Of a stretch of DNA of 64,000 nucleotides, positions 18,639-28,398 are shown piece after piece. The DNA is from Shewanella marinintestina (GTDB taxonomy: Bacteria > Pseudomonadota > Gammaproteobacteria > Enterobacterales > Shewanellaceae). Within the stretch, counting starts at the first letter, position 1; the number at the start of each line of letters is the position of its first letter. The position numbers and the translations under genes are program-made. The stretch is from assembly GCF_023283845.1 (NCBI RefSeq), contig NZ_JAKILC010000001.1:248001-312000 (forward strand), in the 5' to 3' direction. The notes under the pieces were generated by a model. It did not search any database. It was not told the DNA's origin and saw only the letters and a list, made by a program, of their open reading frames with translations.

Positions 18639-18714
18639 TCCCCTGTAGTTCAGTTGGTAGAACGGCGGACTGTTAATCCGTATGTCACTGGTTCGAGTCC
18701 AGTCTGGGGAGCCA
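18639..18714 (+). tRNA. tRNA-Asn (GTT), copy 4
   Basis: Identical to copy 1. Bracketed by TTATAAAAG (18621-18629) and CTTTTATAA (18715-18723), 9 pairs. Confidence 0.97.
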
Positions 18715-18746
18715 CTTTTATAATGTAAACTAAAGGTTTTTGCGAT

Positions 18747-18822
18747 TCCCCTGTAGTTCAGTTGGTAGAACGGCGGACTGTTAATCCGTATGTCACTGGT
18801 TCGAGTCCAGTCTGGGGAGCCA
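18747..18822 (+). tRNA. tRNA-Asn (GTT), copy 5
   Basis: Identical to copy 1. Bracketed by ACTAAAG (18729-18735) and CTTTAGT (18823-18829), 7 pairs. Confidence 0.97.
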
Positions 18823-18866
18823 CTTTAGTCTTTTAGTTAAATTTAGTTGTGTTAAAGTAATTCGAT

Positions 18867-18942
18867 TCCCCTGTAGTTCAGTTGGTAGAACGGCGGACTG
18901 TTAATCCGTATGTCACTGGTTCGAGTCCAGTCTGGGGAGCCA
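18867..18942 (+). tRNA. tRNA-Asn (GTT), copy 6
   Basis: Identical to copy 1. Bracketed by GTTGTGTTAAAG (18846-18857) and CTTTAATATAAC (18943-18954), 12 pairs including two G-T. Confidence 0.97.
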
Positions 18943-18979
18943 CTTTAATATAACACTGCTTTAAAAAGGTTTATGCGAT

Positions 18980-19055
18980 TCCCCTGTAGTTCAGTTGGTA
19001 GAACGGCGGACTGTTAATCCGTATGTCACTGGTTCGAGTCCAGTCTGGGGAGCCA
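18980..19055 (+). tRNA. tRNA-Asn (GTT), copy 7
   Basis: Identical to copy 1, last of the array. Bracketed by AAAAGGT (18964-18970) and ACCTTTT (19056-19062), 7 pairs. Confidence 0.97.
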
Positions 19056-19172
19056 ACCTTTTCACTTATATTCCTCGTAGTTTCAGTTCAAACACTAAAG
19101 CACCTACAATTAATAATTAAATCTGTTTATAATGCTGGCAATTAACATGTCGTCACTCGTTATCGAGTATTC

Positions 19173-21107
19173 ATGCATGAATGGATTCTTATGCCAACAT
19201 CTAAGTTTTTTCAATTATTCTTAATTTTGTTATTTTCTGCACTCACATTTTTGAGTTACCAGAATGAAAAGCGTAATTTAGACACTAAGAATGCCAGCCT
19301 GTTAAAGCAATACGCTGAAATAATTAATAAAGAAAAGCAATGGCAAGGAAGCGGTGAATCATTATACAAACAGCTACAACCTGCTGTCGGATTTCAATTT
19401 TTCCAGTATATAGATAGCAACGACAGCGGTAATAACTTTACTCGTGGTACTTTGCAAACCAACAACATTTCCCCTCTATCACCATTATTTATTACCGACT
19501 TGGCAGACACTCGCTCTCTACTAGCCGGTCGCTTACAAGTCAAACTTTCCAATAAATCCGCATTAAGCCAAACTATTACACGCTTTGAATACCACTTAAT
19601 GATTATTTGGAGCAGTTTTTTACTCATTAGCTTTATTTATTTTCTCTTTACCGCAAGGCAAAAGAGCAGTATTAAATACATTGCTAACAAAATTGAAGAT
19701 CTCGGCAACCTCTCCTTTGATGCTATTGAACACTCAAAAATTAAAAGAGAATATAACGTTGTCATTCAGTCTTTAGAAAATAGTCAGCAGACATTAAAAG
19801 CCAAACTCAATGAGCTACAAGCAGTCAATGAACAACTAACAAAAACAGCATTTCAAGATCCTATTACAGGATTTGGCACTCGCGCCCGTTTCACCGAGAA
19901 ATTGGAGCAGATCTGTCGGCCGCAGCATAAAGAGGTCGGTGTTCTCTTTATCATTAAGGCAACCGAACTAGGGACAATTAACCAAATGGTTGGGCGAGAA
20001 GGGGGCGATGATTACTTAGCCCGAATTGCCAATGAAATTAGAGCAGCATTTAAGAGTAAACCACAAACATTGTGCTTTCGTATATCTACAGCAGATTTTG
20101 CTATTGTACTGCCAGATGCAAATCTAAAACAGGGAGTTGCGATTGCGAGTGTATTATCCACTACATTTAGTGAATATCAACAGCAAGTAGGTACAGCTTC
20201 AATTGCTCATATTGGCCTAGTGCCGTACTTACAAGATAGCGATCCGGTCTCGTTAATGACATTAGCTGATACTGCGGTTAGTATTGCGCAAACCTTAGGC
20301 CCTAATAGCTACCACTTGCAAGAAGAGCTTACTGGCGATGAACTTTTTGGTGAAAGCCGCTGGAAAGTTGCGATTACTGAATTACTACGTAGGCGCTCAA
20401 TAAAGTTTTATGTTCAAGCCATCCGCCCTTGTCGTAACGATGTCGAATCGTATAAAGAACTACTCACTCGATTTTATAATAGTGAAGGAAAGGTTTTCCC
20501 GACAACAACCGTTATAGCAATGGCAGAGCGCCACGGAATGAGCGGTGAAATAGATAAACTCGTCATACTTAACGCAATCCGTTTACTCATCGAATCACCT
20601 AAAATCACCGGCCTTATTGGTATTAATATAAGTGCTGCATCGGCGAGTAACCGAACTTTTGTCTCTTGGATGAAAAACATTTTACAGCAACAAAGGCATA
20701 TCGCGGCTCGGTTAATATTTGAAGTTAATGAGTCGGGCATGCAAACAAACCTCAGCGCCACCTATCATTTTATCAATGAATTACACAGTGTAGGTTCAAG
20801 AGTATCTATTGAGCGCTTTGGCCATGGTTTTACTTCATTTAAGTTTTTCAAAGAAGTTCGACCTGACTTTATAAAACTTGATCATAGTTACACTCAAGGG
20901 ATTAGCACAGATCCGCAGAACCGATTCTTTGTAAAAATGATTATCGACATTGCGCGTAAGTTGGGGATCCGCGTGATTGCAACAGGCGTCGAAAAGCAAG
21001 AAGACAAAATCATTATGGAACAACTACTTATAGATGGTCTGCAGGGGTATTACATAGCAAAACCGACACCGTTAATTCAAGGTGGAAAATCTGAAGCAAT
21101 GGCTTAA
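19173..21107 (+). CDS. Membrane protein with doubly degenerate GGDEF and EAL domains (CsrD/LapD-like layout)
   Basis: A 644-residue inner-membrane protein: helix about 12-29, periplasmic part about 30-140, second helix about 143-160, GGDEF-like about 225-385, EAL-like about 395-635. The cyclase signature is replaced by STADF (305-309). The EAL signature reads ELL (429-431), and the metal-binding DDFG has become ERFG (547-550), so neither enzyme activity is expected. The same layout is seen in CsrD (RNase E targeting of CsrB RNA) and LapD (c-di-GMP receptor for adhesin retention). Which one it resembles functionally cannot be decided here; no lapG or lapA-like gene is adjacent. An alternative start is MPTSKFF, six codons later. 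rsxA follows about 105 bases downstream. Confidence 0.82.
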   Translation: MHEWILMPTSKFFQLFLILLFSALTFLSYQNEKRNLDTKNASLLKQYAEIINKEKQWQGSGESLYKQLQPAVGFQFFQYIDSNDSGNNFTRGTLQTNNISPLSPLFITDLADTRSLLAGRLQVKLSNKSALSQTITRFEYHLMIIWSSFLLISFIYFLFTARQKSSIKYIANKIEDLGNLSFDAIEHSKIKREYNVVIQSLENSQQTLKAKLNELQAVNEQLTKTAFQDPITGFGTRARFTEKLEQICRPQHKEVGVLFIIKATELGTINQMVGREGGDDYLARIANEIRAAFKSKPQTLCFRISTADFAIVLPDANLKQGVAIASVLSTTFSEYQQQVGTASIAHIGLVPYLQDSDPVSLMTLADTAVSIAQTLGPNSYHLQEELTGDELFGESRWKVAITELLRRRSIKFYVQAIRPCRNDVESYKELLTRFYNSEGKVFPTTTVIAMAERHGMSGEIDKLVILNAIRLLIESPKITGLIGINISAASASNRTFVSWMKNILQQQRHIAARLIFEVNESGMQTNLSATYHFINELHSVGSRVSIERFGHGFTSFKFFKEVRPDFIKLDHSYTQGISTDPQNRFFVKMIIDIARKLGIRVIATGVEKQEDKIIMEQLLIDGLQGYYIAKPTPLIQGGKSEAMA

Positions 21108-21213
21108 TACTGCTGATTTATAGAGCAATCCTTTTGTCCTTGCTTTCTATGTGTTGTTAATAGCTACGGAAAAGTCGATAATAGTCAAATTCTGTCTAAA
21201 AATTTGAATAGAG

Positions 21214-21792
21214 ATGAGTGAATATCTCCTTTTATTGATTGGCACTGTGCTAGTCAATAACTTCGTATTAGTAAAATTTCTTGGCCTCTGTCCCTTTATG
21301 GGAGTGTCGAGCAAGCTCGAGTCTGCGATTGGAATGTCAATGGCGACAACGTTTGTGTTAACACTAGCGTCTATTCTCAGCTACCTCGTCAATCAATACC
21401 TACTGCTTCCTTTTGATCTCGGCTACTTACGCACAATGAGTTTTATTTTAGTCATTGCGGTTGTCGTGCAATTTACCGAGATGCTGGTACAGAAAACCAG
21501 TGCCTCTTTGCATCGAGCTCTAGGGATTTATCTGCCATTAATTACGACCAACTGTGCCGTATTGGGTGTGGCTTTGCTCAATATTAACGAGAAGCATGGC
21601 TTTATCGAGTCGGCTATTTTTGGTTTTGGCGCAGCAGTCGGTTTTTCGTTAGTTTTAGTGCTTTTTTCAGCCATGCGCGAACGCTTGGCCGCAGCAGATG
21701 TTCCAACTCCCTTTAAAGGTGGCGCTATCGCCATGGTTACCGCAGGGTTAATGTCCCTCGCCTTTATGGGATTCACAGGATTGGTTAAATAG
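21214..21792 (+). CDS. rsxA: Electron transport complex subunit RsxA (RnfA)
   Basis: A 192-residue membrane subunit with about six helices, of the RnfA/RnfE family. The motifs [16 protein letters not shown] and [13 protein letters not shown] are family hallmarks; the two conserved cysteines in these helices hold the membrane iron-sulfur centre in known structures. First gene of rsxABCDGE-nth, two bases before rsxB. In E. coli the complex keeps SoxR reduced; in other bacteria the homologous Rnf complex couples ferredoxin-NAD electron transfer to ion pumping. Confidence 0.96.
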   Translation: MSEYLLLLIGTVLVNNFVLVKFLGLCPFMGVSSKLESAIGMSMATTFVLTLASILSYLVNQYLLLPFDLGYLRTMSFILVIAVVVQFTEMLVQKTSASLHRALGIYLPLITTNCAVLGVALLNINEKHGFIESAIFGFGAAVGFSLVLVLFSAMRERLAAADVPTPFKGGAIAMVTAGLMSLAFMGFTGLVK

Positions 21793-21794
21793 AC

Positions 21795-22364
21795 ATGTCA
21801 GGAATTGTAATTGCTGTCGTTGTATTGACGGTACTCGCCCTCGTTTTTGGTGTTTTACTCGGATTTGCCGCAGAAAAGTTTAAAGTAGAAGGCAACCCTC
21901 TTACCGACCAAGTCGAAGCTTTACTGCCACAAACTCAATGTGGTCAGTGTGGTTACCCTGGTTGCCGCCCCTACGCTGAAGCTATTGCTGGCGGTGATAA
22001 GATCAACAAATGTCCTCCTGGTGGTACCGCCACTATGGAAAAGCTCGCTGATTTAATGGGCGTGGACCCTGAGCCTCTTAATGCTACCGAAGAAGTACAA
22101 GTCAAAAAAGTCGCTTATATTCGCGAGGATGAGTGCATAGGCTGTACTAAGTGCATTCAGGCCTGCCCTGTTGATGCCATTTTAGGCTCAGGTAAACTCA
22201 TGCATACCGTTATCACAGACTATTGTACGGGTTGTGATTTATGCGTGGCACCCTGCCCAGTTGATTGCATTGATATGATACCAGTAGAACAAACCACTAA
22301 AACTTGGGATTGGCAATTAAATGCTATTCCAGTCAAGCAGTTGCAAGAGGATAAGCCGTGTTAA
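21795..22364 (+). CDS. rsxB: Electron transport complex subunit RsxB (RnfB)
   Basis: A 189-residue iron-sulfur subunit: an N-terminal membrane anchor (about 5-25), a cluster domain with [15 protein letters not shown] (about 49-63), and two [4Fe-4S] ferredoxin motifs, [12 protein letters not shown] and [12 protein letters not shown]. It passes electrons between the soluble donor side (RsxC) and the membrane part. The stop overlaps the GTG start of rsxC by 7 bases. Length is normal. Confidence 0.97.
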   Translation: MSGIVIAVVVLTVLALVFGVLLGFAAEKFKVEGNPLTDQVEALLPQTQCGQCGYPGCRPYAEAIAGGDKINKCPPGGTATMEKLADLMGVDPEPLNATEEVQVKKVAYIREDECIGCTKCIQACPVDAILGSGKLMHTVITDYCTGCDLCVAPCPVDCIDMIPVEQTTKTWDWQLNAIPVKQLQEDKPC

Positions 22365-24898
22365 CTTTATTAGAACAAATTGATAAAGGAACGCTTTGGC
22401 GCTCACATGGCGGTGTTCATCCTCCAGAATTAAAGAACTTATCTAATAAGACAACTATTCGCCAAATTCCATTGGCTAATCAGTATGTTTTACCTTTGCC
22501 ACAAGTTGGCGATAGTGCTTTGTTAGCGGTTAAAGTCAATGATCGTGTTCTAAAGGGACAAGCATTAACCAGCGGCACAAGCTTTGCGTACAGCCCTGTT
22601 CATTCACCGACTTCTGGTATTATTACAGCAATCAAAGCAATGCCAAGTAATCATGCATCTGGCATTGAAGTACTTAGCTGTGTCATCCAAGCAGATGGCC
22701 TAGACGAAGCGAAGACAGTTGAACCTTCCGATATTGAAACATTAAGTAATCAAGACATTCTTAAAAAAATTCAGCAAGCTGGTATTGCGGGGCTTGGCGG
22801 CGCAGCATTTCCTACTCATATAAAATTAAGTCCAGCTAGTGATATAGAGTTGGTGATAATCAATGGTATCGAGTGCGAACCTTATATCACCTCTGATGAC
22901 AGATTAATGCGCGAGCATAGCGACGAGATCCTAAGTGGTATTGCTATCATTCAACGTCTTCTTTCGCCAAAGCGCATAATTATCGCAATCGAAGACAATA
23001 AACCAGAAGCCATCGATGCTATGCAACATGCCTTAAACCGCAGCCAATTAGCGTCAGGCAGCACACGCATCACAGCAGTCCCAACCAAATACCCTTCTGG
23101 TGGTGAAAAGCAGCTTATTCAAATCCTAACTGGCCAAGAAGTGCCCTCAGGGGCGATCCCTGCTCAACTTGGTATGCTAGTACAAAATGTTGGCACAGCC
23201 TATGCGATTAATGACGCTGTCATTAACGGATATGCATTAACAAACCGGGTAGTAACCGTTACTGGCTTGAATAGCCAAACACCTGGTAACTACTGGGTTC
23301 CCATTGGTACACCAGTTAAGCATATTCTCGACTCGTTGGGTTTTAGTGGTGACTTTTCATCTGATAAGATAATTATTGGTGGCCCAATGATGGGGCATTC
23401 ACTACCCGATCTTGCAGCTCCAGTGCTTAAAGGCACCAATTGTATTTTGCTGCCAAGTAAAGAAGAAATTGCAGATGATGTCACTGAAAAGCCGTGTATT
23501 CGCTGCGGCGAATGTGCTGTTGCTTGCCCTGCTCTTCTGTTGCCTCAACAATTATTCTGGCACTCAAAAGCCGAAGAGTACGACAAAGCTGCAAGTTTCA
23601 ATTTACATGACTGCATCGAGTGTGGCTGCTGTAGCTACGTCTGTCCAAGTGACATTCCACTTGTAGAGTATTATCGCATTGCAAAATCGGCGATACGCAG
23701 TCAAACCGAAGAAAAAAAGCAGGCGGATTTTGCTAAGCAACGTTTCGAAGCCAGATTACAACGTTTAGAAGAAGAAAAGCTTGCCCGTGAAGCCAAAGCA
23801 AAAGAAGCAGCAGAGCGACGTAAAGGTACTATGGCTGCTAGCGATAAAAATGCAGTTGCTGAAGCAATGGCACGAATTAAAGCTAAAAAGGCCGCAGAAC
23901 AAGCAAGTGAAAACGAAGCTGCCGAGCCTCAACTCGATAAAAAAGCACAGATAGCAGCTGCGATTGCTCGTGCAAAAGCTAAAAAAGAGGCTTCCGCCTC
24001 TAACAGCTCTGAATCAACAACTTCAGTAACTATCGATGATAAAAAGGCGCAAATTGCTGCTGCAATAGCTCGAGCAAAAGCGAAGAAATCATCAACACCT
24101 GCTGCGGACGTCTCAGTTAACAGCTCCCAAGATCCCCAAGCTTTAGATAAGAAAGCGCAAGTTGCCGCTGCTGTTGCCCGTGCTAAAGCCAAAAAGGCAG
24201 CCGCTAATACAGCAACGGCTCAACCTAGTGAGCTATCAGTTGAATTACAAACCGATACGGAAACGACTGTTGATACGCCTGTGAATGATAAGCAAGCGAA
24301 AATCGCTGCTACCGTTGCTCGCGCTAAAGCCAAAAAGGCAGCCGCTAATTCAGCAGTGGCCCAACCTAGTGAGCTGTTAGTTGAATTAAAAACCGATACG
24401 GAAACGACTGTTGATACACCAGTGAATGATAAGCAGGCGAAAATTGCTGCGGCAGTTGCTCGCGCTAAAGCCAAAAAGGCAGCCGCTAATTCAGCAGTGG
24501 CACAACCTAGTGAGCAATCAGTTGAATTAGAAACCGATACGGAAACGACTGTAAATACGCCAGTGAATGATAAGCAGGCGAGAATCGCTGCTGCAGTTGC
24601 TCGCGCTAAAGCCAAAAAGGCAACCGCTAAACTGGCAGATGAAACAACTGATGTCGTACAAAACACGAATGAGAGTTTAGCAGAAGCTTCGATTAGCGAT
24701 AACGGCGCCCTTTCGGGCTTAGATGACAAGCCCTATGCTCCAACAGAGCCGGTTAGCCCCTCACAAGAGGGAGAGGTTAAACAACAAGAGCCTGCGTCAA
24801 CAATGACCGCTGAACAACAGAAAAAAGCGCGTATCGCAGCAACAATTGCCAAAGCAAAGGCGAAGAAAGCCCAGGCAAAATTGCAGGAAAAGGAATAA
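22358..24898 (+). CDS. rsxC: Electron transport complex subunit RsxC (RnfC) with long repeat tail
   Basis: An 846-residue soluble subunit that carries FMN and two [4Fe-4S] clusters and binds NADH in Rnf complexes. The core spans about 1-450, with [15 protein letters not shown] (about 142-156), [16 protein letters not shown] (168-182), and cluster cysteines C380/C383/C386/C390 and C419/C422/C425/C429. From about residue 470 the protein becomes a charged alanine/lysine-rich tail with eight copies of a unit like [17 protein letters not shown]; three neighbouring copies are encoded by 141-base near-identical DNA repeats. The start is GTG, inside the end of rsxB. The tail length varies widely in this family and its role is unknown. 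Confidence 0.96.
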   Translation: MLTLLEQIDKGTLWRSHGGVHPPELKNLSNKTTIRQIPLANQYVLPLPQVGDSALLAVKVNDRVLKGQALTSGTSFAYSPVHSPTSGIITAIKAMPSNHASGIEVLSCVIQADGLDEAKTVEPSDIETLSNQDILKKIQQAGIAGLGGAAFPTHIKLSPASDIELVIINGIECEPYITSDDRLMREHSDEILSGIAIIQRLLSPKRIIIAIEDNKPEAIDAMQHALNRSQLASGSTRITAVPTKYPSGGEKQLIQILTGQEVPSGAIPAQLGMLVQNVGTAYAINDAVINGYALTNRVVTVTGLNSQTPGNYWVPIGTPVKHILDSLGFSGDFSSDKIIIGGPMMGHSLPDLAAPVLKGTNCILLPSKEEIADDVTEKPCIRCGECAVACPALLLPQQLFWHSKAEEYDKAASFNLHDCIECGCCSYVCPSDIPLVEYYRIAKSAIRSQTEEKKQADFAKQRFEARLQRLEEEKLAREAKAKEAAERRKGTMAASDKNAVAEAMARIKAKKAAEQASENEAAEPQLDKKAQIAAAIARAKAKKEASASNSSESTTSVTIDDKKAQIAAAIARAKAKKSSTPAADVSVNSSQDPQALDKKAQVAAAVARAKAKKAAANTATAQPSELSVELQTDTETTVDTPVNDKQAKIAATVARAKAKKAAANSAVAQPSELLVELKTDTETTVDTPVNDKQAKIAAAVARAKAKKAAANSAVAQPSEQSVELETDTETTVNTPVNDKQARIAAAVARAKAKKATAKLADETTDVVQNTNESLAEASISDNGALSGLDDKPYAPTEPVSPSQEGEVKQQEPASTMTAEQQKKARIAATIAKAKAKKAQAKLQEKE
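24189..24611 (+). repeat. Three tandem 141-base repeats in the rsxC tail
   Basis: Units begin at 24189, 24330 and 24471 (period exactly 141 bases, 47 codons), and a fourth unit begins at 24612 before diverging. The units are about 90% identical at the DNA level and in frame. The high DNA identity points to recent duplication and possible length variation between strains. Confidence 0.9.
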
Positions 24899-24901
24899 AA
24901 C

Positions 24902-25954
24902 ATGGCGTTTAAATTAGCCTCATCACCGCACTTAAAAGTGCAGTTACAAACCCAAACGGTTATGCGCCGCGTGATTTTATGTGCACTGCCGGGTATTGCT
25001 GTACAGAGTTATTTTTTCGGTTTTGGTGTTCTCATCCAAGTGTTATTAGCTGTTTTTGTGGCTTTGGCGGCAGAGTCCGCAGTTTTAGCATTAAGAAAAC
25101 GTGCGATCGTACCAACAATCAGTGATAACAGTGCCGTGCTCACCGCTGTATTGATAGGTGTAGCCATACCACCTTTAGCACCTTGGTGGTTAGTGGTGAT
25201 CGGTACTTTGTTTGCAATCGTGCTAGTCAAACAGCTATATGGCGGTCTTGGACAAAATATCTTTAATCCAGCCATGGCAGCTTACGTTATGTTGCTGATC
25301 TCTTTTCCTGTACAAATGACAAGTTGGTCAGTGCCTTTAGCTATTGCACAAAACCCAATGGATATTAGCCTAACTCTGCAAGCTATTTTTGGATCAATGT
25401 CCATCGAGCAGCTTAATACCTATAAGCTCGGTTTTGACGGTATAGCAATGGCCACTCCGTTAGATACGGTAAAAACAGACCTTGCACTTGGATTAACCAT
25501 GACCGAAAGCCTGAGTAAGTCAGTGTTCTCCGATGGTTTTGGCGTTGGTTGGTTTTGGGTCAATATGGCTTACCTTGTTGGCGGCCTAGTGATGTTAAAG
25601 CTTAAGGTTATTCGCTGGCATATTAGCTTTGCGATTTTAGGTTCGCTATTTATCTGCAGTGGTTTTGGTTATTTACTAAACCCAGATACTCACGTTGGGC
25701 CATTAATGCAGCTGTTTTCGGGTGCAACAATGATTGCAGCATTTTTCATTGCTACAGATCCGGTGACTGCAGCAACCAGCATTCGTGGGCGTTTAATTTT
25801 CGGCGCACTTATTGGCGTATTAGTATACGTGATCCGCACCTACGGTGGTTACCCAGACGCTTTTGCTTTTGCTGTTCTGCTCGCTAACCTTTGCGCGCCG
25901 TTTATTGACTACTACATTAAACCGCGCACTTATGGTCACCGCACCGGCAACTGA
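24902..25954 (+). CDS. rsxD: Electron transport complex subunit RsxD (RnfD)
   Basis: A 350-residue membrane subunit of the NqrB/RnfD family with about nine to ten helices. The flavinylation motif SGATM is near residue 278, where FMN is covalently linked to the threonine by ApbE in this family; [17 protein letters not shown] and [14 protein letters not shown] are conserved. It begins 3 bases after the rsxC stop, with rsxG following after 18 bases. Confidence 0.96.
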   Translation: MAFKLASSPHLKVQLQTQTVMRRVILCALPGIAVQSYFFGFGVLIQVLLAVFVALAAESAVLALRKRAIVPTISDNSAVLTAVLIGVAIPPLAPWWLVVIGTLFAIVLVKQLYGGLGQNIFNPAMAAYVMLLISFPVQMTSWSVPLAIAQNPMDISLTLQAIFGSMSIEQLNTYKLGFDGIAMATPLDTVKTDLALGLTMTESLSKSVFSDGFGVGWFWVNMAYLVGGLVMLKLKVIRWHISFAILGSLFICSGFGYLLNPDTHVGPLMQLFSGATMIAAFFIATDPVTAATSIRGRLIFGALIGVLVYVIRTYGGYPDAFAFAVLLANLCAPFIDYYIKPRTYGHRTGN

Positions 25955-25972
25955 GTTTAAAGAGAATTTATT

Positions 25973-26611
25973 TTGAAAAAATCGATGCTAAAAAATGGTT
26001 TATTACTAGGTCTATTTGCACTTTTGTGTACAGGGCTTGTGGCTGTGGTCAATGAGTTTACGTTCGACAAGATTAAGCAACAGGAAAAAGTTGAGCTTGC
26101 ACGCGTATTACACCAGATTGTACCTGATGAAATCCATGATAATGAGCTAACAGAACATTGTATTATTCTCCAATCTGAAGACGCTTTAGGTACTACGGAG
26201 CCTCTACCCGCCTATATTGCTACTAAAAGTAATCAAGGTGTTGCAATTGCAATTGAGGCAATAGCACCAGATGGATATAACGGTAATATACGTATTATCA
26301 TTGGTATCAGTCACTCTGGTGAAGTATTAGGCGTACGCACGTTAGCGCATCAAGAAACACCGGGCTTAGGTGACAAAATTGAGCTAAGAAAGTCTGAGTG
26401 GGTAAAATCATTCGATGGGCTTTTCTTGCAGTCAGACAAAGATAAGCGCTGGAACGTCAAAAAAGATGGCGGTGAAATTGATCAATTTACCGGCGCAACG
26501 ATTACGCCGCGCGCTTATGTAAAAGCAGTGAAAAAAGCAGTGCTGTACTTTAATGCAAATAAAGCTGCGCTATTGTCTACACCAGCTAACTGTGAGGTAG
26601 GAAATGAGTGA
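25973..26611 (+). CDS. rsxG: Electron transport complex subunit RsxG (RnfG)
   Basis: A 212-residue subunit with one N-terminal membrane helix and a periplasmic FMN-binding domain. The flavin attachment site is TGATIT (about residues 173-178). [12 protein letters not shown] is a conserved family block. The chosen start is TTG at 25973, which has AGAG about 8 bases upstream; an ATG four codons later (MLKNGLL) is the alternative. The gene overlaps rsxE by 8 bases. Confidence 0.94.
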   Translation: MKKSMLKNGLLLGLFALLCTGLVAVVNEFTFDKIKQQEKVELARVLHQIVPDEIHDNELTEHCIILQSEDALGTTEPLPAYIATKSNQGVAIAIEAIAPDGYNGNIRIIIGISHSGEVLGVRTLAHQETPGLGDKIELRKSEWVKSFDGLFLQSDKDKRWNVKKDGGEIDQFTGATITPRAYVKAVKKAVLYFNANKAALLSTPANCEVGNE

Positions 26612-27299
26612 TTATAAAGAACTTGCAAGACAAGGTTTATGGAAGAATAACCCTGGCCTTGTACAGTTACTCGGCTTATGCCCACTACTTGCAGTTACCG
26701 CAACGTTAACCAATGCGTTAGGTCTTGGTTTAGCAACAATGCTGGTACTGATTGGCTCAAATATTTTGGTTTCTCTTGTTCGGGATTTTGTACCCAAAGA
26801 GATCCGAATTCCTGTATTCGTTATGATTATTGCTGCCCTTGTGACAACCGTTCAGTTGCTAATCAACGCCTACGCATATGGTTTATACCTTTCTTTAGGT
26901 ATTTTCTTACCGCTTATTGTAACTAACTGCGTCATTATTGGCCGTGCAGAGGCTTACGCTTCACGTAATAACGTCGCTAAGTCTGCTTTTGACGGGTTAA
27001 TGATGGGACTTGGCTTCACATTGGTTCTGTGTATTTTAGGTGCAAGCCGCGAGATCCTAGGCCAAGGAACACTATTTTACGGAGCTGACCAATTACTCGG
27101 CGAATGGGCAAAATCACTAACTATTCAAATCTGGCAAGTGGATACCAGCTTCTTGCTTGCTATGCTGCCACCAGGGGCGTTTATTGGTATGGGCTTACTG
27201 ATTGCGCTTAAGAACGTAATCGATCAGCATTTAGCAAGTAAACAGCCTAAAGCTGAACTTGAGGCTCCTACACGCGCTCGTATTACCAAGGTTAATTAG
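26604..27299 (+). CDS. rsxE: Electron transport complex subunit RsxE (RnfE)
   Basis: A 231-residue membrane subunit, paralogue of RsxA, with about six helices. [16 protein letters not shown] and [14 protein letters not shown] carry the paired cysteines of the shared membrane cluster. It is the last subunit gene, 47 bases before nth. Length and ends are normal. Confidence 0.96.
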   Translation: MSDYKELARQGLWKNNPGLVQLLGLCPLLAVTATLTNALGLGLATMLVLIGSNILVSLVRDFVPKEIRIPVFVMIIAALVTTVQLLINAYAYGLYLSLGIFLPLIVTNCVIIGRAEAYASRNNVAKSAFDGLMMGLGFTLVLCILGASREILGQGTLFYGADQLLGEWAKSLTIQIWQVDTSFLLAMLPPGAFIGMGLLIALKNVIDQHLASKQPKAELEAPTRARITKVN

Positions 27300-27346
27300 T
27301 CCCGTTTGATCAATAGAATAAATATAAAACAATACGGAAATTTAAA

Positions 27347-27988
27347 ATGAACGCAGAAAAACGTCGCTTAATTCTAGAAAGGTTAAGGGAGAATAACCCT
27401 CATCCAGAAACTGAGCTTAATTTCTCTAGCCCATTTGAGCTTTTAGTTGCCGTTACTCTATCCGCTCAAGCAACTGATGTAAGTGTGAATAAGGCAACCG
27501 ATAAGCTGTTTCCTGTTGCAAACACTGCCCAAGCCATTGCCGACTTAGGTGTTGAAGGGCTAAAGCAATACATTAAGACGATAGGTTTGTATAACAATAA
27601 GGCTATTAATGTCGTTAAAGCCTGCGAAATTCTAGTTGAAAAGTACAATGGTGAAGTCCCTGCAAACAGAGAAGCCTTAGAAGCCCTGCCTGGTGTTGGG
27701 CGAAAAACAGCGAACGTTGTACTCAATACCGCTTTTGGCTGGCCTACCATTGCTGTAGACACCCATATTGATAGGGTTTCGAATCGCACTAAGTTTGCAA
27801 TGGGTAAAAACGTTGTTGAAGTCGAAAACAAACTGCTTAAAGTAGTGCCAGCAGAATTTAAAGTAGACGTACACCACTGGCTTATTCTGCACGGACGTTA
27901 TACTTGTATTGCCCGTAAGCCTCGCTGCGGAAGTTGCATTATCGAAGACTTGTGTGAGTTCAAAGATAAGGTTTATCCAGAAGATTAA
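27347..27988 (+). CDS. nth: Endonuclease III
   Basis: A 213-residue DNA glycosylase/AP lyase that removes oxidised pyrimidines. The helix-hairpin-helix LPGVGRKTANVVLN (about 113-126) contains the catalytic-lysine region, and VDTHIDRVSNR carries the catalytic aspartate. The [4Fe-4S] cluster cysteines follow the C-x6-C-x2-C-x5-C pattern at the C-terminus. Its position after rsxABCDGE matches the enterobacterial arrangement and may reflect a shared link to oxidative stress. A strong terminator follows. Confidence 0.97.
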   Translation: MNAEKRRLILERLRENNPHPETELNFSSPFELLVAVTLSAQATDVSVNKATDKLFPVANTAQAIADLGVEGLKQYIKTIGLYNNKAINVVKACEILVEKYNGEVPANREALEALPGVGRKTANVVLNTAFGWPTIAVDTHIDRVSNRTKFAMGKNVVEVENKLLKVVPAEFKVDVHHWLILHGRYTCIARKPRCGSCIIEDLCEFKDKVYPED

Positions 27989-28017
27989 TATTTAATCCAA
28001 CATTTAGATAAATCAAC

Positions 28018-28044
28018 AAAAAAGCCGCTAATAGCGGCTTTTTT
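28018..28044. terminator. Terminator of rsx-nth, also facing ynhF
   Basis: Perfect hairpin AAAAAAGCCGCT / AGCGGCTTTTTT with a 3-base loop, symmetrical and so usable from both sides. Confidence 0.92.
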
Positions 28045-28124
28045 GTATCTCTATGTCAACAAACTATTTGTTAGGCCAATTTATAAACCTAGACCCAACT
28101 ATAAAACAACCTAACAAAATTTAT

Positions 28125-28208
28125 TTAGTACATACAGATAAAGAAAACAGTTAAAAACGCAGCAATAATAACAGTAAGACCAAGTGACATTTTTAGTTCA
28201 GTTTGCAT
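28125..28208 (-). CDS. ynhF: 27-residue YnhF-like membrane protein
   Basis: A very small gene whose product begins MQTELKMSLGLTVI and continues as one hydrophobic helix ending FFICMY. Support: an AAGGAG ribosome site 7 bases before the ATG, a clean stop, a terminator just beyond it, and the resemblance of MQTELKMSL to the start of E. coli YnhF (M-x-T-D/E-L-K-x-S-L pattern followed by one membrane helix). E. coli ynhF also lies in the region of gloA, which is next door here. Function unknown; a single-span inner-membrane protein. Confidence 0.75.
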   Translation of the reverse strand: MQTELKMSLGLTVIIAAFLTVFFICMY

Positions 28209-28398
28209 AGTGTTCTCCTTTAAATACTCAGCTAATAGTATAAGAAACAAGAGACTTTCTCAGACTAATTTAAAGATTTTGTGATCCATGCACTGACTAA
28301 AGAAATTGATCTGGCTCAATTTTTACAAAGTGTGTCTATCAAGTAGAATTTCGATATACTTCGCCTCAACTCTTACCCTATCAATTGGATATCTAATC

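Larger units (their letters stand above)
18274..19062 (+). other. Unit-specific complementary arms around every tRNA-Asn
   Basis: Each tRNA starts 4-11 bases after a left arm and is followed, directly after the encoded CCA, by the reverse complement of that arm. The seven arm pairs differ in sequence from each other, while the tRNAs are identical. In the precursor each tRNA would sit on top of its own AU-rich stem of 4-12 pairs. Keeping the pairing while the sequence changes is the signature of selected RNA structure. Confidence 0.75.

Noticed and set aside
10780..19055. Regularly spaced direct repeats resembling a CRISPR array
   Set aside because: The repeats are complete tRNA genes (85 and 76 bases) with anticodons and CCA; spacers vary in length and are related to each other, and no cas gene is present.
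23929..24729. Long minus-strand open frames opposite rsxC
   Set aside because: They mirror the Ala/Lys-rich repeat tail of rsxC in the opposite strand; no start signal or family.
21214..27299. Na+-translocating NQR operon
   Set aside because: RnfB-type ferredoxin subunit, the RsxC architecture and the nth neighbour identify rsx/rnf; NqrA, NqrF and their order are absent.
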